64,000 nt of DNA from Desulfurobacteriaceae bacterium (GTDB lineage Bacteria > Aquificota > Aquificia > Desulfurobacteriales > Desulfurobacteriaceae), in the NCBI GenBank assembly GCA_027051905.1, contig JALUGO010000015.1, positions 1 through 64,000 on the forward strand, given 5' to 3'. The position numbers and the translations under genes are program-made. Under the pieces are notes generated by a model. The model saw only the letters and a program-made list of their open reading frames with translations. It was not told the origin of the DNA and did no database searches. Positions 45,809 to 54,293 of the stretch are shown here, piece by piece. Each line of letters starts with the position of its first letter. The stretch's first letter is position 1.

Positions 45809-47641
45809 GTGAGGAAATTTTTAGCAGTTGCAACCCTTTTAACTCTTGCTGCTCCAGCCTTTGCCCAGAACGCCGAACCAGAGATTACAGTAACCGCTAC
45901 AAGGGTTTCTGTTCCCATTGAGAACGTAGGAGATGATGTTGACGTTATCACTCAGGAACAGATTAAAGAGATGGGCTTTACCTCAATTACAGACGTCCTT
46001 AAATACCTTGCCGGTGTTCACTTTTACTCAAACGGCGGCTGGGGGCAAACGAGCAACATAGTTGTTCAGGGACTTAGAGGAAAGTATGTTCTCGTTCTCG
46101 TTAACGGAGTGCCGATAAACGACCCCTCAACTCCCGATGGGAATGCAAACTTTGAGTGGATAGACTTAAACAACGTTGAAAAGATTGAAGTTCTCAAAGG
46201 TTCCCAGAGTGCTCTTTACGGTTCTGAAGCCATAGCAGCCGTTATTAACATAATCACTAAAAAGCCTGATAAGAACCAGTTTTCCTTCCATTTTGAGGGT
46301 GGTAAGTATAAAACCTTCAAGGAAAACCTTTACGGGGCTCTGAAGTTAAAAGATGGTTTCCTCTCTCTGTCTGCAGAGAACTTCAAGACCAGCGGTTTCA
46401 GTGTAACAAACGAACACCTGGGGAGTTCCTATAACGGCGATAATGACCCGTTTCACTACACAACCGGCTCTGTTTCCTTTGGATATTCCCCATCGGAAAC
46501 TGTCAAAATTTACGGAGATTTCCTGGCAAAGGGTGGATATGCGGAGTATGATGAAGGAAGAGTGGATTACGACAGGATTTTCACAGATTTAAGAGCTGAA
46601 ATTGCTACTTCCGATAGCCTTTACTGGAAGCTCCTCTTAAGCAACAACAGGGAGAGGAGAGAATACGGTTCTACGTTATACAACGGAATAACAAGATTCG
46701 TTTCTCTTTCACCTACCTACTACTTCAGTGAGAACACCTTTTTAAAAGGCGGAGTTTCCTACAGATACGAAAAGGCACGAACTAACTCTTTCCTGAGTAT
46801 TGACAACAAGAGTCAGTTTATCCGTTCGGTGTTCCTTGAAGGGTTTACAACCTTTCATTCGGTTTCTGTTTCTGTAGCTGGCAGAATAGATAACCACAGC
46901 AAGTTTGGAAGCCACGGAACTTACAAAGTTTCACTCTCTTATAGGTTTGCTCCCACCCGAACGGTGTTAAAAGGCCAGTATGGAACAGGTTTTAAAGCCC
47001 CAACACTTTCTCAGCTCTACGGTTACTACCCTAACTTTAACCTCACTGTGGGAAATCCCGATTTAGATCCTGAAAAGTCTGAGGGCTGGAATTTAACCCT
47101 TCAGCAGAAGATTCCTTTTATAAAAACGTCGTTTTCTGCCACCTACTTTAAAAACAGAGTCTGGAACAGGATTCAGTTTGCAACTGTTGGGACAAAAACA
47201 ACCTACATAAACTCCGGAAGGCTCAGAACGGAAGGTCTTGAGTTGAGAGGAGACTTCACCCCTCTGAAGTTCCTCAGTTTTTACGGCACATATACCCACA
47301 CCAACGTTGCCGGTGAGAATGGTGACGATCTCAGGATACCCGAAGATAGCTACACTCTTGGTTTAAAAATGACTTACGGAAAGTGGAAGTTTAACGGCTG
47401 GGCTCAGCACTACAGCTCAAGAAAGGATATCTACTGGAAGCAGGTAGGTTCCTATTACGTTCCCCAGCAGGTAACTCTTTCTGCTTTCACAACCTACAAC
47501 TGCTACGTTTCTTACGCTCTCAATGAAAACGTTGAGATTTACGCCAAGGGTATAAACCTTACGGATAAAAAATACGAGCTGGTTTACGGCTACAACACTA
47601 TGGGGAGGGCTCTTTTCGTAGGAACGGACTTCAGGTTTTAA
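45809..47641 (+). CDS. btuB: TonB-dependent outer-membrane corrinoid receptor
   Basis: The 610-residue protein has a signal peptide (1-19, APAFA), a TonB-box-like EITVTATR, and a plug domain with GFTSITDVLKYLAGV and VLKGSQSALYGSEAIAAVINIITKK. A 22-strand-type barrel follows, ending in the phenylalanine of FVGTDFRF. The size and the short N-terminus match BtuB. The start is GTG behind AAGGAGGTG. The gene has no GAGCTC sites, unlike most neighbours. It needs TonB energy; a TonB-like gene is at 54.4 kb. Confidence 0.93.
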   Translation: MRKFLAVATLLTLAAPAFAQNAEPEITVTATRVSVPIENVGDDVDVITQEQIKEMGFTSITDVLKYLAGVHFYSNGGWGQTSNIVVQGLRGKYVLVLVNGVPINDPSTPDGNANFEWIDLNNVEKIEVLKGSQSALYGSEAIAAVINIITKKPDKNQFSFHFEGGKYKTFKENLYGALKLKDGFLSLSAENFKTSGFSVTNEHLGSSYNGDNDPFHYTTGSVSFGYSPSETVKIYGDFLAKGGYAEYDEGRVDYDRIFTDLRAEIATSDSLYWKLLLSNNRERREYGSTLYNGITRFVSLSPTYYFSENTFLKGGVSYRYEKARTNSFLSIDNKSQFIRSVFLEGFTTFHSVSVSVAGRIDNHSKFGSHGTYKVSLSYRFAPTRTVLKGQYGTGFKAPTLSQLYGYYPNFNLTVGNPDLDPEKSEGWNLTLQQKIPFIKTSFSATYFKNRVWNRIQFATVGTKTTYINSGRLRTEGLELRGDFTPLKFLSFYGTYTHTNVAGENGDDLRIPEDSYTLGLKMTYGKWKFNGWAQHYSSRKDIYWKQVGSYYVPQQVTLSAFTTYNCYVSYALNENVEIYAKGINLTDKKYELVYGYNTMGRALFVGTDFRF

Positions 47642-47646
47642 CCGTT

Positions 47647-47663
47647 CGGGGCGCTCCGCCCCG
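47647..47663 (+). terminator. Terminator of the btu operon
   Basis: A perfect 7-base-pair stem CGGGGCG/CGCCCCG with a 3-base loop follows the btuB stop. The T tract (ATTTT) comes a few bases later. Confidence 0.75.
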
Positions 47664-47664
47664 C

Positions 47665-47670
47665 TATAAT
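47665..47670 (+). promoter_or_regulatory. -10 element consistent with a leaderless transcript
   Basis: TATAAT directly follows the btu terminator and ends 6 bases before the ATG of the next gene, so initiation would fall at the start codon. No good -35 is seen. Confidence 0.4.
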
Positions 47671-47676
47671 TTTCCT

Positions 47677-48465
47677 ATGGAAAGGAGAGTTTTGGTTGCA
47701 GGAGCTTCTGGCTTTATAGGTTCCCGCGTTGTTAAAGCTCTCTCTGAAAAGGATTTCTCTCCTGTTTTAATTTCCAGAAACCTGCAGAAACTGAAAAAGC
47801 GATTTCCTGACTTTTCAGCATTCTCAACTTCTGAGATTGAAAAGGCCTTTCTGCTTAAGCCCTTTGCCGTTGTGAACAGCGTAGGGATTTTAAAGGAAGA
47901 GGGTTCAACTTACGAAGAAGCTCACGTAAAGTTTACAGAAAAACTCGTTGAGCTCTCTAAAAAACATGGCGTCAAAAAGTTTGTCCAGATTTCAGCCCTT
48001 GGAACGTCGCCGAAAGAGAAGAGCCGCTACTTCAAGACAAAGTGGAAAGCTGAAGAGATTGTTAGAAAAAGCGGAATTCCTTACGCTATTCTGAGGCCAT
48101 CAATCGTTTTAGGGAAGGGTCAGAAACTCTACGACGATTTAAAGAGATTTTCCCGTTTTCTGCCAGTTCTGGGAACTCCCAGAATGAAAGTCCAACCCGT
48201 TAGGATTGAAAAGGTCATTGATGCGGTTTTAAAGGCCGTTGAGTGCCGGATTACGGGAACTGTGGAGCTCTGCGGAGCCGAAGTTGTTACGATGGCAGAG
48301 CTCTTTAGAAGAGTTTTAAGAGAGATAGGAATAAAGAGGCCGGTTGTTGAAGTTCCTAAGTTTCTGCTCTTTCCGCTGGCAATTTTGAAAATTGGAGGCC
48401 TTGACCTGGAACAGTTTAAGATGATTAAAGACAACGTCTGCGGAGGAAAGAATTGGAAAGATTAG
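47677..48465 (+). CDS. Atypical short-chain dehydrogenase/NAD-binding protein (NDUFA9-like)
   Basis: The 262-residue protein has the Rossmann motif VLVAGASGFIGSRVV and then VNSVGILKEEGSTYEEAHV and FVQISALGTSP, where a normal SDR would have the Tyr-x-x-x-Lys pair (here YFKTKWKAEEIV). The pattern fits the atypical SDR group related to complex I subunit NDUFA9 and sugar-nucleotide epimerases. Substrate is unknown. The ATG has no ribosome site; a downstream TTG at 47692 with AAGGAGAG is an alternative start. It overlaps the CitE-like gene by 13 bases. Confidence 0.78.
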   Translation: MERRVLVAGASGFIGSRVVKALSEKDFSPVLISRNLQKLKKRFPDFSAFSTSEIEKAFLLKPFAVVNSVGILKEEGSTYEEAHVKFTEKLVELSKKHGVKKFVQISALGTSPKEKSRYFKTKWKAEEIVRKSGIPYAILRPSIVLGKGQKLYDDLKRFSRFLPVLGTPRMKVQPVRIEKVIDAVLKAVECRITGTVELCGAEVVTMAELFRRVLREIGIKRPVVEVPKFLLFPLAILKIGGLDLEQFKMIKDNVCGGKNWKD

Positions 48466-49433
48466 ATGAGCTGTTTGATACTGCAGATGCCGTTTTAGAG
48501 GGAAGGGAGAGTATCGACAGGCTTTACGAGTTTCCAGAGGGAATGCCTGAAAGGAGACCCGTTGAAAATCCTTTTAAAAGGTCTGCTCTTATAGTTTCTG
48601 GAGACCGTGTAAAACATTTAAGAAAAGTCTTCTCAAGGCCTGCAGATGTAATCATCTTCAACGTAGAAGATGGAGTTTCAGAAGAAAATAAACCCTTTGC
48701 AAGGCTTTTAATAAGAAAACTCCTCTTAAATGCCGATTTTGACGGAAGTAAAGAAGTAGTTATCCGCATTAACCCGATAGATTCGCCATTCTTCTACGAC
48801 GACTTAACAGAGCTCCTTCCCGCACTTCCCCACGCAATTCGCCTCAGTAAAGTCCGCTCTCCCGAAGACGTTGTTACATTAGACAGGATTGTTTCCGCCT
48901 ATGAGCTTTCAAGGGGAGTTGAAAAAAGGTTCATAAAGATTCAGCTCTCTGTAGAAACCCCTCAGTCCGTTGAGCGTCTGCCAGAAATCCTTTCAGCTTC
49001 AGAGAGGATTAACGCCGTTTACCTTGGGGTTTTAGACCTCTTTGCAGAGCTTTCCCTCTCACAGAAGTTTCAGTCTGGAAAGCTAGGAGAGTTTCTAAGA
49101 AGTTCCTTCGTCTTTCACTCCCGCTCCCACGGTGTTTCTCCCATTGCCCCTGCCTATCAAGACTACAAAGACCTTGAAGGATTTGAGAGGGAGGCTAAAA
49201 AGGAGAAAGTGATGGGATTTGCCGGAAAGATGTGCATATCCGTTAAACAGGTTGAAGTTGCAAACAGAGTTTTCTCCCCTTCGGAGGAGGAGATAGAAGA
49301 GGCTAAAGAGATTGTCAGGATTTACGAAAAGGCATTAAAAGAGGGAAGAGGAGGAGTGGCCTGCAACGGAAAGTTCATAGACCAGCCTATCTACAAGAAT
49401 GCCCTTAACATTCTCCGTTTTTCCCGTTCTTAA
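48453..49433 (+). CDS. HpcH/HpaI aldolase/CitE-like protein
   Basis: The 326-residue protein is related to the citrate lyase beta subunit and malyl-/citramalyl-CoA lyases. ADVIIFNVEDGVSEENKPFARLL holds the family acidic patch (NVED rather than DLED), followed by VVIRINPIDS, QLSVETPQSVERLPEIL and FAGKMCISVKQVEVANRVF. The substitution of the usual IHP by CIS in the last block makes the substrate uncertain. The TTG start follows GGAGGAAAG. It may act in carbon fixation or organic-acid metabolism. Confidence 0.8.
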   Translation: MERLDELFDTADAVLEGRESIDRLYEFPEGMPERRPVENPFKRSALIVSGDRVKHLRKVFSRPADVIIFNVEDGVSEENKPFARLLIRKLLLNADFDGSKEVVIRINPIDSPFFYDDLTELLPALPHAIRLSKVRSPEDVVTLDRIVSAYELSRGVEKRFIKIQLSVETPQSVERLPEILSASERINAVYLGVLDLFAELSLSQKFQSGKLGEFLRSSFVFHSRSHGVSPIAPAYQDYKDLEGFEREAKKEKVMGFAGKMCISVKQVEVANRVFSPSEEEIEEAKEIVRIYEKALKEGRGGVACNGKFIDQPIYKNALNILRFSRS

Positions 49434-50319
49434 AGAGCTTATCTAACTTTTCCCACAGAGTTCTTACAACAGGAATGGGGGTTATGTCTTTTCTTCTGAC
49501 AGCGTAGAAGCACCTTTTTATTGAAAGTCCCCTGACTCTAACTACCTTTAATTTCCCGCAGCTAACCTCATCTTCAACGGAATACCTTGAAACAAGACCA
49601 AAACCTGCTCCCCGTTTCACGGCCTCCTTTATTGCCGTGTTACTTCCTAGGTAAGCCACAATGTTAAGGGTTCTTGGGTCAATTCCTTTTCTCTTCAGGG
49701 CCTCTTCAACTGTTCTTCTGGTTCCAGAGTCCTCTTCCCTGAAAATAAGAGGAAGTCTGGCAAGCTCCTCAACGCCAATAGTATCTTCTCTGTGGTAAGG
49801 AGGGGCTATGAGGACTATTTCGTCGTCGTGGATCTTCTTAACTTCAAACTTGGGATCTTTTGTCTCTATTCCTATAAATCCCAGTTCAAATGACGGAAGC
49901 TGCTCTTTAAGAAGAGATAGAACCCTGCTGGAATCTGTTATTTCAAGGATGAAGATGACTTCGGGGAAAATATCTTTAAGCCTTTTTAGGATGTGCGGGA
50001 AAAGGTAATCTCCCGGAATGTTGCTCGCAGCAATCTTTACAGTTCCCCTGTGGGGTTTTCGGTCTAAAGAGAGGAGCTCCGCTAAAACCTCCTCTCTTTT
50101 CTTCAAAATTTCAACTGCGTGGCGGTATAGGATGTGAGCTTCAGCGGTTGGAACAACCCTTCTTCCTACCCTGTCAAACAGTTTCTTCCCTAAGATGTCT
50201 TCAAGGTGCTGAATGTGGGTGCTTACAGTGGGCTGGGAGAGCCCTAACTGCTGTGCAGCCTTTGAGAAACTCTGGTTCTCAAAAACCCTTGCAAAAACCT
50301 CAAGCTGTTTTATGTCCAT
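49405..50319 (-). CDS. LysR family transcriptional regulator
   Basis: The 304-residue regulator has the N-terminal winged helix-turn-helix (residues 1-62, FSKAAQQLGLSQPTVSTHI) and a periplasmic-binding-protein-like effector domain from about 90. It is similar in layout to CysB/CbbR-type regulators. Target and effector are unknown; it converges on the CitE-like gene with 29 bases of overlap, and lies 4 bases downstream of a small membrane-protein gene. Confidence 0.9.
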   Translation of the reverse strand: MDIKQLEVFARVFENQSFSKAAQQLGLSQPTVSTHIQHLEDILGKKLFDRVGRRVVPTAEAHILYRHAVEILKKREEVLAELLSLDRKPHRGTVKIAASNIPGDYLFPHILKRLKDIFPEVIFILEITDSSRVLSLLKEQLPSFELGFIGIETKDPKFEVKKIHDDEIVLIAPPYHREDTIGVEELARLPLIFREEDSGTRRTVEEALKRKGIDPRTLNIVAYLGSNTAIKEAVKRGAGFGLVSRYSVEDEVSCGKLKVVRVRGLSIKRCFYAVRRKDITPIPVVRTLWEKLDKLFKNGKNGEC

Positions 50320-50323
50320 AGTT

Positions 50324-50647
50324 TTACTCTAACCCCAGGAGTTTTAAGATAACGTCAACTGTTACAAAAGATAGAACGCCAGACATAATAATTGAGATCA
50401 TTGAACCGAATCCCCAAACGATCGGAGGGAGTTTCAGGCTTTTCACGTAGCGGGTGTAGTAGAAAAACGTAATTAGTGCAAAGATAACAGCGATTCCCAG
50501 TTTCAAGCCAAGGTAATCTTTAAGGTCGAGAACGTTTGAAAATATTCCCAGAGGAAGAAGGGAGAACATCGTCATCATATAGAGGCCAACTACGGTGGCT
50601 CCAATGCCAAGGCCTTTAGCCAGCCCGTCGTTAAAGCTCCTGGCCAT
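50324..50647 (-). CDS. Three-helix membrane protein of unknown function
   Basis: The 107-residue protein has three predicted membrane helices (about 15-36, 47-66 and 75-100) and no family motif I recognise. The ATG follows a strong GGAGGTG. It is co-directional with and 4 bases upstream of the LysR gene, so the two are probably co-transcribed. Confidence 0.7.
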   Translation of the reverse strand: MARSFNDGLAKGLGIGATVVGLYMMTMFSLLPLGIFSNVLDLKDYLGLKLGIAVIFALITFFYYTRYVKSLKLPPIVWGFGSMISIIMSGVLSFVTVDVILKLLGLE

Positions 50648-50768
50648 TTTTCACCTCCGTGAGTTTGTCTGAACTAATATTTTATCAATTAAGAAGATTC
50701 CTGCTTTAAATTTTTTCTGGAACTATCTGTTTTACTTTAGTTTTGATCTTTTGATTTTGAAATTCCTG

Positions 50769-50797
50769 TTGACTTTATTCCACTTGAGTGTTAAATT
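50769..50797 (+). promoter_or_regulatory. Sigma70-type promoter of the cspA leader
   Basis: TTGACT (50769-50774) and TAAATT (50792-50797) are spaced by exactly 17 bases. Predicted transcription begins near 50804, leaving a leader of about 110 bases. Confidence 0.72.
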
Positions 50798-50803
50798 ATC
50801 CTT

Positions 50804-50885
50804 GCCAGGTAAAGAAGGCAGTAAGACGGAAACTGAGTAAAGCCCCGGAAGGCATGCCGTTTCTGCCTTCTGGGGCTTTTAATTT
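50804..50885 (+). ncRNA. Structured cspA leader with attenuator-like terminator
   Basis: The leader ends in a long hairpin AAAGCCCC-GGAAGGCA paired with TGCCTTC-T-GGGGCTTT (50839-50880), followed by a T-rich tract, like an intrinsic terminator. GAAGGCA occurs a second time at 50814-50820 and could pair with the same TGCCTTC. A local TTGCC/GGCA hairpin (50802-50820) is a further alternative. This suggests a switch or a short stand-alone RNA. Confidence 0.5.
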
Positions 50886-50913
50886 TTAAGAAATTTTTAG
50901 AGAGGTTGGAAAC

Positions 50914-51120
50914 ATGGAAAAGCTCACAGGAACAGTAAAGTGGTTCGACTCTAAAAAAGGTTACGGCTTCATAACAGCCGACAACGGACAGGACGTTTTT
51001 GTCCACTACACAGGTATCAACGGAGAAGGGTTCAGAACCCTTGAAGAGGGTGAAAGGGTTTCCTTCAACGTTACAGAGAGCGACAAAGGCCTTAAAGCTG
51101 TTGACGTAGAAAGGCTTTAA
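50914..51120 (+). CDS. cspA: Cold-shock protein (CspA family)
   Basis: The 68-residue single cold-shock domain has the RNA-binding motifs KGYGFI (RNP1) and VFVHY (RNP2) after the usual start GTVKWFDSK. It binds single-stranded RNA and DNA as a chaperone. The start ATG follows AGAGAGG. Its long structured leader and the following DEAD-box helicase gene suggest temperature- or structure-dependent control. Confidence 0.95.
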   Translation: MEKLTGTVKWFDSKKGYGFITADNGQDVFVHYTGINGEGFRTLEEGERVSFNVTESDKGLKAVDVERL

Positions 51121-51147
51121 ACCTGAAATAACTTTAGATTAGAATAG

Positions 51148-51199
51148 TTGCCACGGTTTCCGTCTGAAACGGCGGCGGGGATCGTGGCAATTTTTATTT
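51148..51199 (+). terminator. Terminator/attenuator between cspA and the DEAD-box helicase
   Basis: TTGCCACG (51148-51155) pairs with CGTGGCAA (51183-51190), followed by TTTTTATTT. An inner GTTTC/GAAAC hairpin lies inside. The direct repeat ACCTGAAATAA occurs on both sides (51121-51131 and 51203-51213). Confidence 0.75.
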
Positions 51200-51223
51200 A
51201 AGACCTGAAATAAGGAGAAACGC

Positions 51224-52474
51224 ATGGAGTTTAGCTTCAATCAGCTTGACGAGAGAATTCAGAAATCCCTGGAGGAGATGGGGTTTGAATCCCCCACTCC
51301 CATTCAGAAGGAGGCAATTCCTGTTGCACTGAAGGGAGAGGATATTGTCGGTCAGGCACAAACTGGAACTGGAAAAACTGCGGCCTTTGGAATTCCTATA
51401 GTTGAGGGGATAAGCCCAAGAGAACGGGGAGTAAAGGCCATTATCCTGACTCCCACCAGAGAGCTTGCAATTCAGGTTGCCCACGAGATTTCGTTAATAG
51501 GGAAGAACAAGGGAGTTTCTGCTTACCCGATCTACGGAGGAGTTCCTGTAGAGAGGCAGATGAATATTCTGAAAAAGGGTAAACATCAGGTGATAGTTGG
51601 AACTCCCGGAAGGGTCAAAGACCTGATAAGCAGAGGGATCCTGAGGTTAGATAGGGTTCGCTATGCCGTTTTGGATGAAGCTGACCAGATGCTGGATATG
51701 GGATTCATTGAAGATATAGAGGAGATACTCTCTAAAACGCCAGAGGATAAGCAGACCATGCTCTTTTCGGCAACCATGCCATACGAAATCAGGAAACTGA
51801 TAGACAACTACCTGAAACCCGGTTACAGGTTCGTAAAGGTAAGTAAACAGCTCATTACCCCTAAGGTCAGGCAGAGGGTTTTTTTGGTCAGGAGTGAAGA
51901 CAAGCTGAAGGCCCTTGAAAAGATTTTAAGAGAAAATAGTAAAACGGCAACTATCGTTTTCGTTAAAACCAAAAGGGACGCTGCCGACCTTGAGAGAGAA
52001 CTACAGCGTCGCGGCATAAATGCAATGGCTATCCACGGAGATCTTTCCCAGAGGCAGAGAGAAAACGTTTTAAAGGCATTTAGAGAGGGGAATGTAAAGG
52101 TTCTTGTAGCTACAGACGTTGCAGCCAGAGGTCTTGACATTAAGAACGTGGGACTTGTTGTTAACTATGAGCTTCCGGAAAACCCGGAAAGCTACGTTCA
52201 CAGAATTGGCAGGACTGGAAGGGCTGGAAGAGAAGGGGTTGCAATAAGCCTTGTTGCAGAGCCAGAAAAGAGAAGAATGTATAGGATTAAAGGTCTTAAA
52301 GGGGTAAGACTGGAAAGGTTCAGGGTAAACGACATTAAAGAGCTGAAGGATAGGCTTCTTTCAGAAGACGTAAGTAAAGTTCCTGAAAGAATCAGAAGAT
52401 TTGCGAAAGAGCTCCTTCAGGAAAGACCTGCAGAGGAGATTCTCTCTCTTCTTCTTTTAAGAGTTTTAAAATAA
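51224..52474 (+). CDS. DEAD-box RNA helicase
   Basis: The 416-residue helicase has all core motifs: Q motif FESPTPIQKEA, AQTGTGKT, PTREL, GTPGR, DEAD, SAT, ARGLD and HRIGRTGR. The short C-terminal tail (about 355-416) is of the RhlE/CshA/DeaD type and lacks a recognisable dsRBD. Such helicases unwind structured RNA in the cold and help ribosome assembly or RNA decay. It may be expressed by read-through from cspA past the hairpin, or from its own promoter. Confidence 0.95.
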   Translation: MEFSFNQLDERIQKSLEEMGFESPTPIQKEAIPVALKGEDIVGQAQTGTGKTAAFGIPIVEGISPRERGVKAIILTPTRELAIQVAHEISLIGKNKGVSAYPIYGGVPVERQMNILKKGKHQVIVGTPGRVKDLISRGILRLDRVRYAVLDEADQMLDMGFIEDIEEILSKTPEDKQTMLFSATMPYEIRKLIDNYLKPGYRFVKVSKQLITPKVRQRVFLVRSEDKLKALEKILRENSKTATIVFVKTKRDAADLERELQRRGINAMAIHGDLSQRQRENVLKAFREGNVKVLVATDVAARGLDIKNVGLVVNYELPENPESYVHRIGRTGRAGREGVAISLVAEPEKRRMYRIKGLKGVRLERFRVNDIKELKDRLLSEDVSKVPERIRRFAKELLQERPAEEILSLLLLRVLK

Positions 52475-52475
52475 A

Positions 52476-52493
52476 GCCCGGTAGATACCGGGC
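52476..52493. terminator. Bidirectional terminator after the helicase gene
   Basis: A perfect 8-base-pair stem GCCCGGTA/TACCGGGC with a 2-base loop lies between convergent genes. TTCTCCTTT follows on the plus strand and TTTATTTTAAA on the minus strand. Confidence 0.75.
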
Positions 52494-52500
52494 TTCTCCT

Positions 52501-53454
52501 TTAGTTAAAAAGGTAAGGATCTATGATTTCCAGTCCTGCATATCCATCGGCAACGAATGTTAGTTTACCGTCAGAAGATAGCGCTACGCCATTAGCATCA
52601 CCTGGAGTATCAACGTTTGAAACGATAACAGGATTTTGAGGATCTGAGACGTCAACAATCCGAAGCCCTCCTCCGTCAGCTACAAAAGCGTATTTACCGT
52701 CAGAAGATAGCGCTACGCCAATAGCATCATCTGGAGTATCAACGTTTGAAACAATCTGAGGCTTGAAAACAGAAGATGCCATAACGAATTTGCCACTGTG
52801 AGTCAGACCAACTCCGTCAAAGTATCTTATCTTATAAATTCCCTCAAGTTTTTCTCTATCCTTTACAGGGTTGAAAACAAGAACGTCTTTTACGGTTTCC
52901 TCACCATCTCCATCAATATCCTCAATTACCGGTTCAAGGGCTTTCTCAATCTCCTCTCCAAAGGTTTTCTCGTCAAAGTAATACTTTAAATACTTTGCAA
53001 CCTTTTCGTAAACGATTTCGCTGACAAGGGAAACTCTGAAGTCTTCTCCAGCCTCTTTTATGTCACTCCCTCTGGCAATTGCCCTTATTACACCTCTGTT
53101 TTCCGTGCAGTTGTCGTCCATCACTCCATCGTCGTCTGCATCCCAATCGCAGCCACCTTCTACTCTGTAGAGGTAGAACTTTTCAGGGTTGAGTTCATTG
53201 GCGTGGGTGTTGAAGTTTCCGATTTCGTCAAGGTCATTTCCCGAACTTGTCTTTTCAGTCCACTTGAGTGTAAGAGTTCCGTTCTCCCCTACTTCGTAAA
53301 TCTTCACAGTTGCGTTGGCAAGGTTTCCAAGAACAGCTTTTCCGTAAACTACAGGCTTGCTACCTTCTCCAGAATTGTTACTGCTGTTTACGCCACAACC
53401 GGTAAAAGCCCACAGCCCTGCAAGTAAAAGCGCCACCCCTAACCTGCGCTTCAT
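52501..53454 (-). CDS. Lipoprotein with calcium-loop region and C-terminal LVIVD-type repeats
   Basis: The 317-residue protein begins with a lipoprotein signal (lipobox FTGC, cysteine 20). The middle has calcium-loop-like segments DWDADDDGVMDDN and DIDGDGEE. The C-terminal third has two LVIVD-like beta-propeller repeats (IVSNVDTPDDAIGVALSSDG and IVSNVDTPGDANGVALSSDG). Full LVIVD propellers usually have many repeats, so this copy looks short. ATG at 53454 behind GGAGGG is chosen over GTG at 53457. Surface exposure is likely; function is unknown. Confidence 0.78.
   Translation of the reverse strand: MKRRLGVALLLAGLWAFTGCGVNSSNNSGEGSKPVVYGKAVLGNLANATVKIYEVGENGTLTLKWTEKTSSGNDLDEIGNFNTHANELNPEKFYLYRVEGGCDWDADDDGVMDDNCTENRGVIRAIARGSDIKEAGEDFRVSLVSEIVYEKVAKYLKYYFDEKTFGEEIEKALEPVIEDIDGDGEETVKDVLVFNPVKDREKLEGIYKIRYFDGVGLTHSGKFVMASSVFKPQIVSNVDTPDDAIGVALSSDGKYAFVADGGGLRIVDVSDPQNPVIVSNVDTPGDANGVALSSDGKLTFVADGYAGLEIIDPYLFN
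52564..52755 (-). repeat. Tandem 129-base repeat within the LVIVD-type lipoprotein gene
   Basis: Blocks of about 63 bases beginning TTTACCGTCAGAAGATAGCG on the plus strand at 52564 and 52693 are nearly identical, with a period of 129 bases (43 codons). The identity at DNA level exceeds what protein constraint needs and suggests recent duplication or loss of repeat units. Confidence 0.75.
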
Positions 53455-53477
53455 CACTCCCTCCGGTGGTTTTGTTC

Positions 53478-54239
53478 TTAGAACCTTATACCGACCTCTC
53501 CGTAAATTCCCTTCAGCCTGACGTCTGTTGAGAAGTCGTCCACGTCGTCTATTTTGAGCCTTCCAAAGCGATATCCCACGTTTGCAAATACTTTTCCTAT
53601 TTCTACTCCTCCTTTTATTCTTAAATCGTAGAGGTAGCTTCCGCTGTAGGTGATTCCCTTACCTTCAAGTCCCCAGATAAAATGTGAAATTTTCCCGTTA
53701 AGGGCAGCGTATACGTAGGGAACAGGTATATCGTAGTCTGTTTTAGAGTAGGCTCCCGTTGTGAGGCTCCTTATCTCAACGTGGCCTGTAAGGTATTTCA
53801 CTCCAAGGCCGGCTTCTATGTTAACAATTTCTGTTTTAACCGGCTCGTAGTATAAGGTTGCATCTATCTGATCGGCTTTAAGGTCTGTGCTTACCCTGTC
53901 GCTAACGTTAAACGTTACTCCGCCAAAGGTAACCGTTTTCGAAAGCGTTCCCTCTCCGCTGGTTTTCACCCTCAGGTAATCTACTCTGATGTTGGGAACG
54001 TATTTAATTTCGTTTTTCCAGTTTATGGTGACGTGGAACTTAGTTTTATCTTCTATGTGGAGGTCGTCCTTTACATCTATTTCCGTTCCCTTATACTTGA
54101 CCCAGCCGCTGAACTGTTCCCTTTGAGGCCCTACTGAAACTGAAAACTCCGATGCCTTTGCAGTTGAAAGGCTTGACAGTGCTGTTAATCCAATCATTAG
54201 TGCAGAAATTGCTGTTGACTTTTTCTTTCCTCCTCCCAT
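53478..54239 (-). CDS. Outer-membrane beta-barrel protein
   Basis: The 253-residue protein has a signal peptide (about 1-30, STAKASEF). Alternating strands follow, such as IRVDYLRVKTSG, ATLYYEPVKTEI and VFANVGYRFG, and it ends in GEVGIRF with the C-terminal Phe. It resembles the small 8-10-stranded outer-membrane proteins of the TIGR04219 type. I chose ATG at 54239, behind AAGGAG, rather than an upstream in-frame start without a site. It may share a transcript with the lipoprotein gene 23 bases downstream. Confidence 0.78.
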   Translation of the reverse strand: MGGGKKKSTAISALMIGLTALSSLSTAKASEFSVSVGPQREQFSGWVKYKGTEIDVKDDLHIEDKTKFHVTINWKNEIKYVPNIRVDYLRVKTSGEGTLSKTVTFGGVTFNVSDRVSTDLKADQIDATLYYEPVKTEIVNIEAGLGVKYLTGHVEIRSLTTGAYSKTDYDIPVPYVYAALNGKISHFIWGLEGKGITYSGSYLYDLRIKGGVEIGKVFANVGYRFGRLKIDDVDDFSTDVRLKGIYGEVGIRF

Positions 54240-54293
54240 ACTTGAGTCTCCTTCAAAAGTATTTATAAAATATTCTATCAAAATTTATATAGG

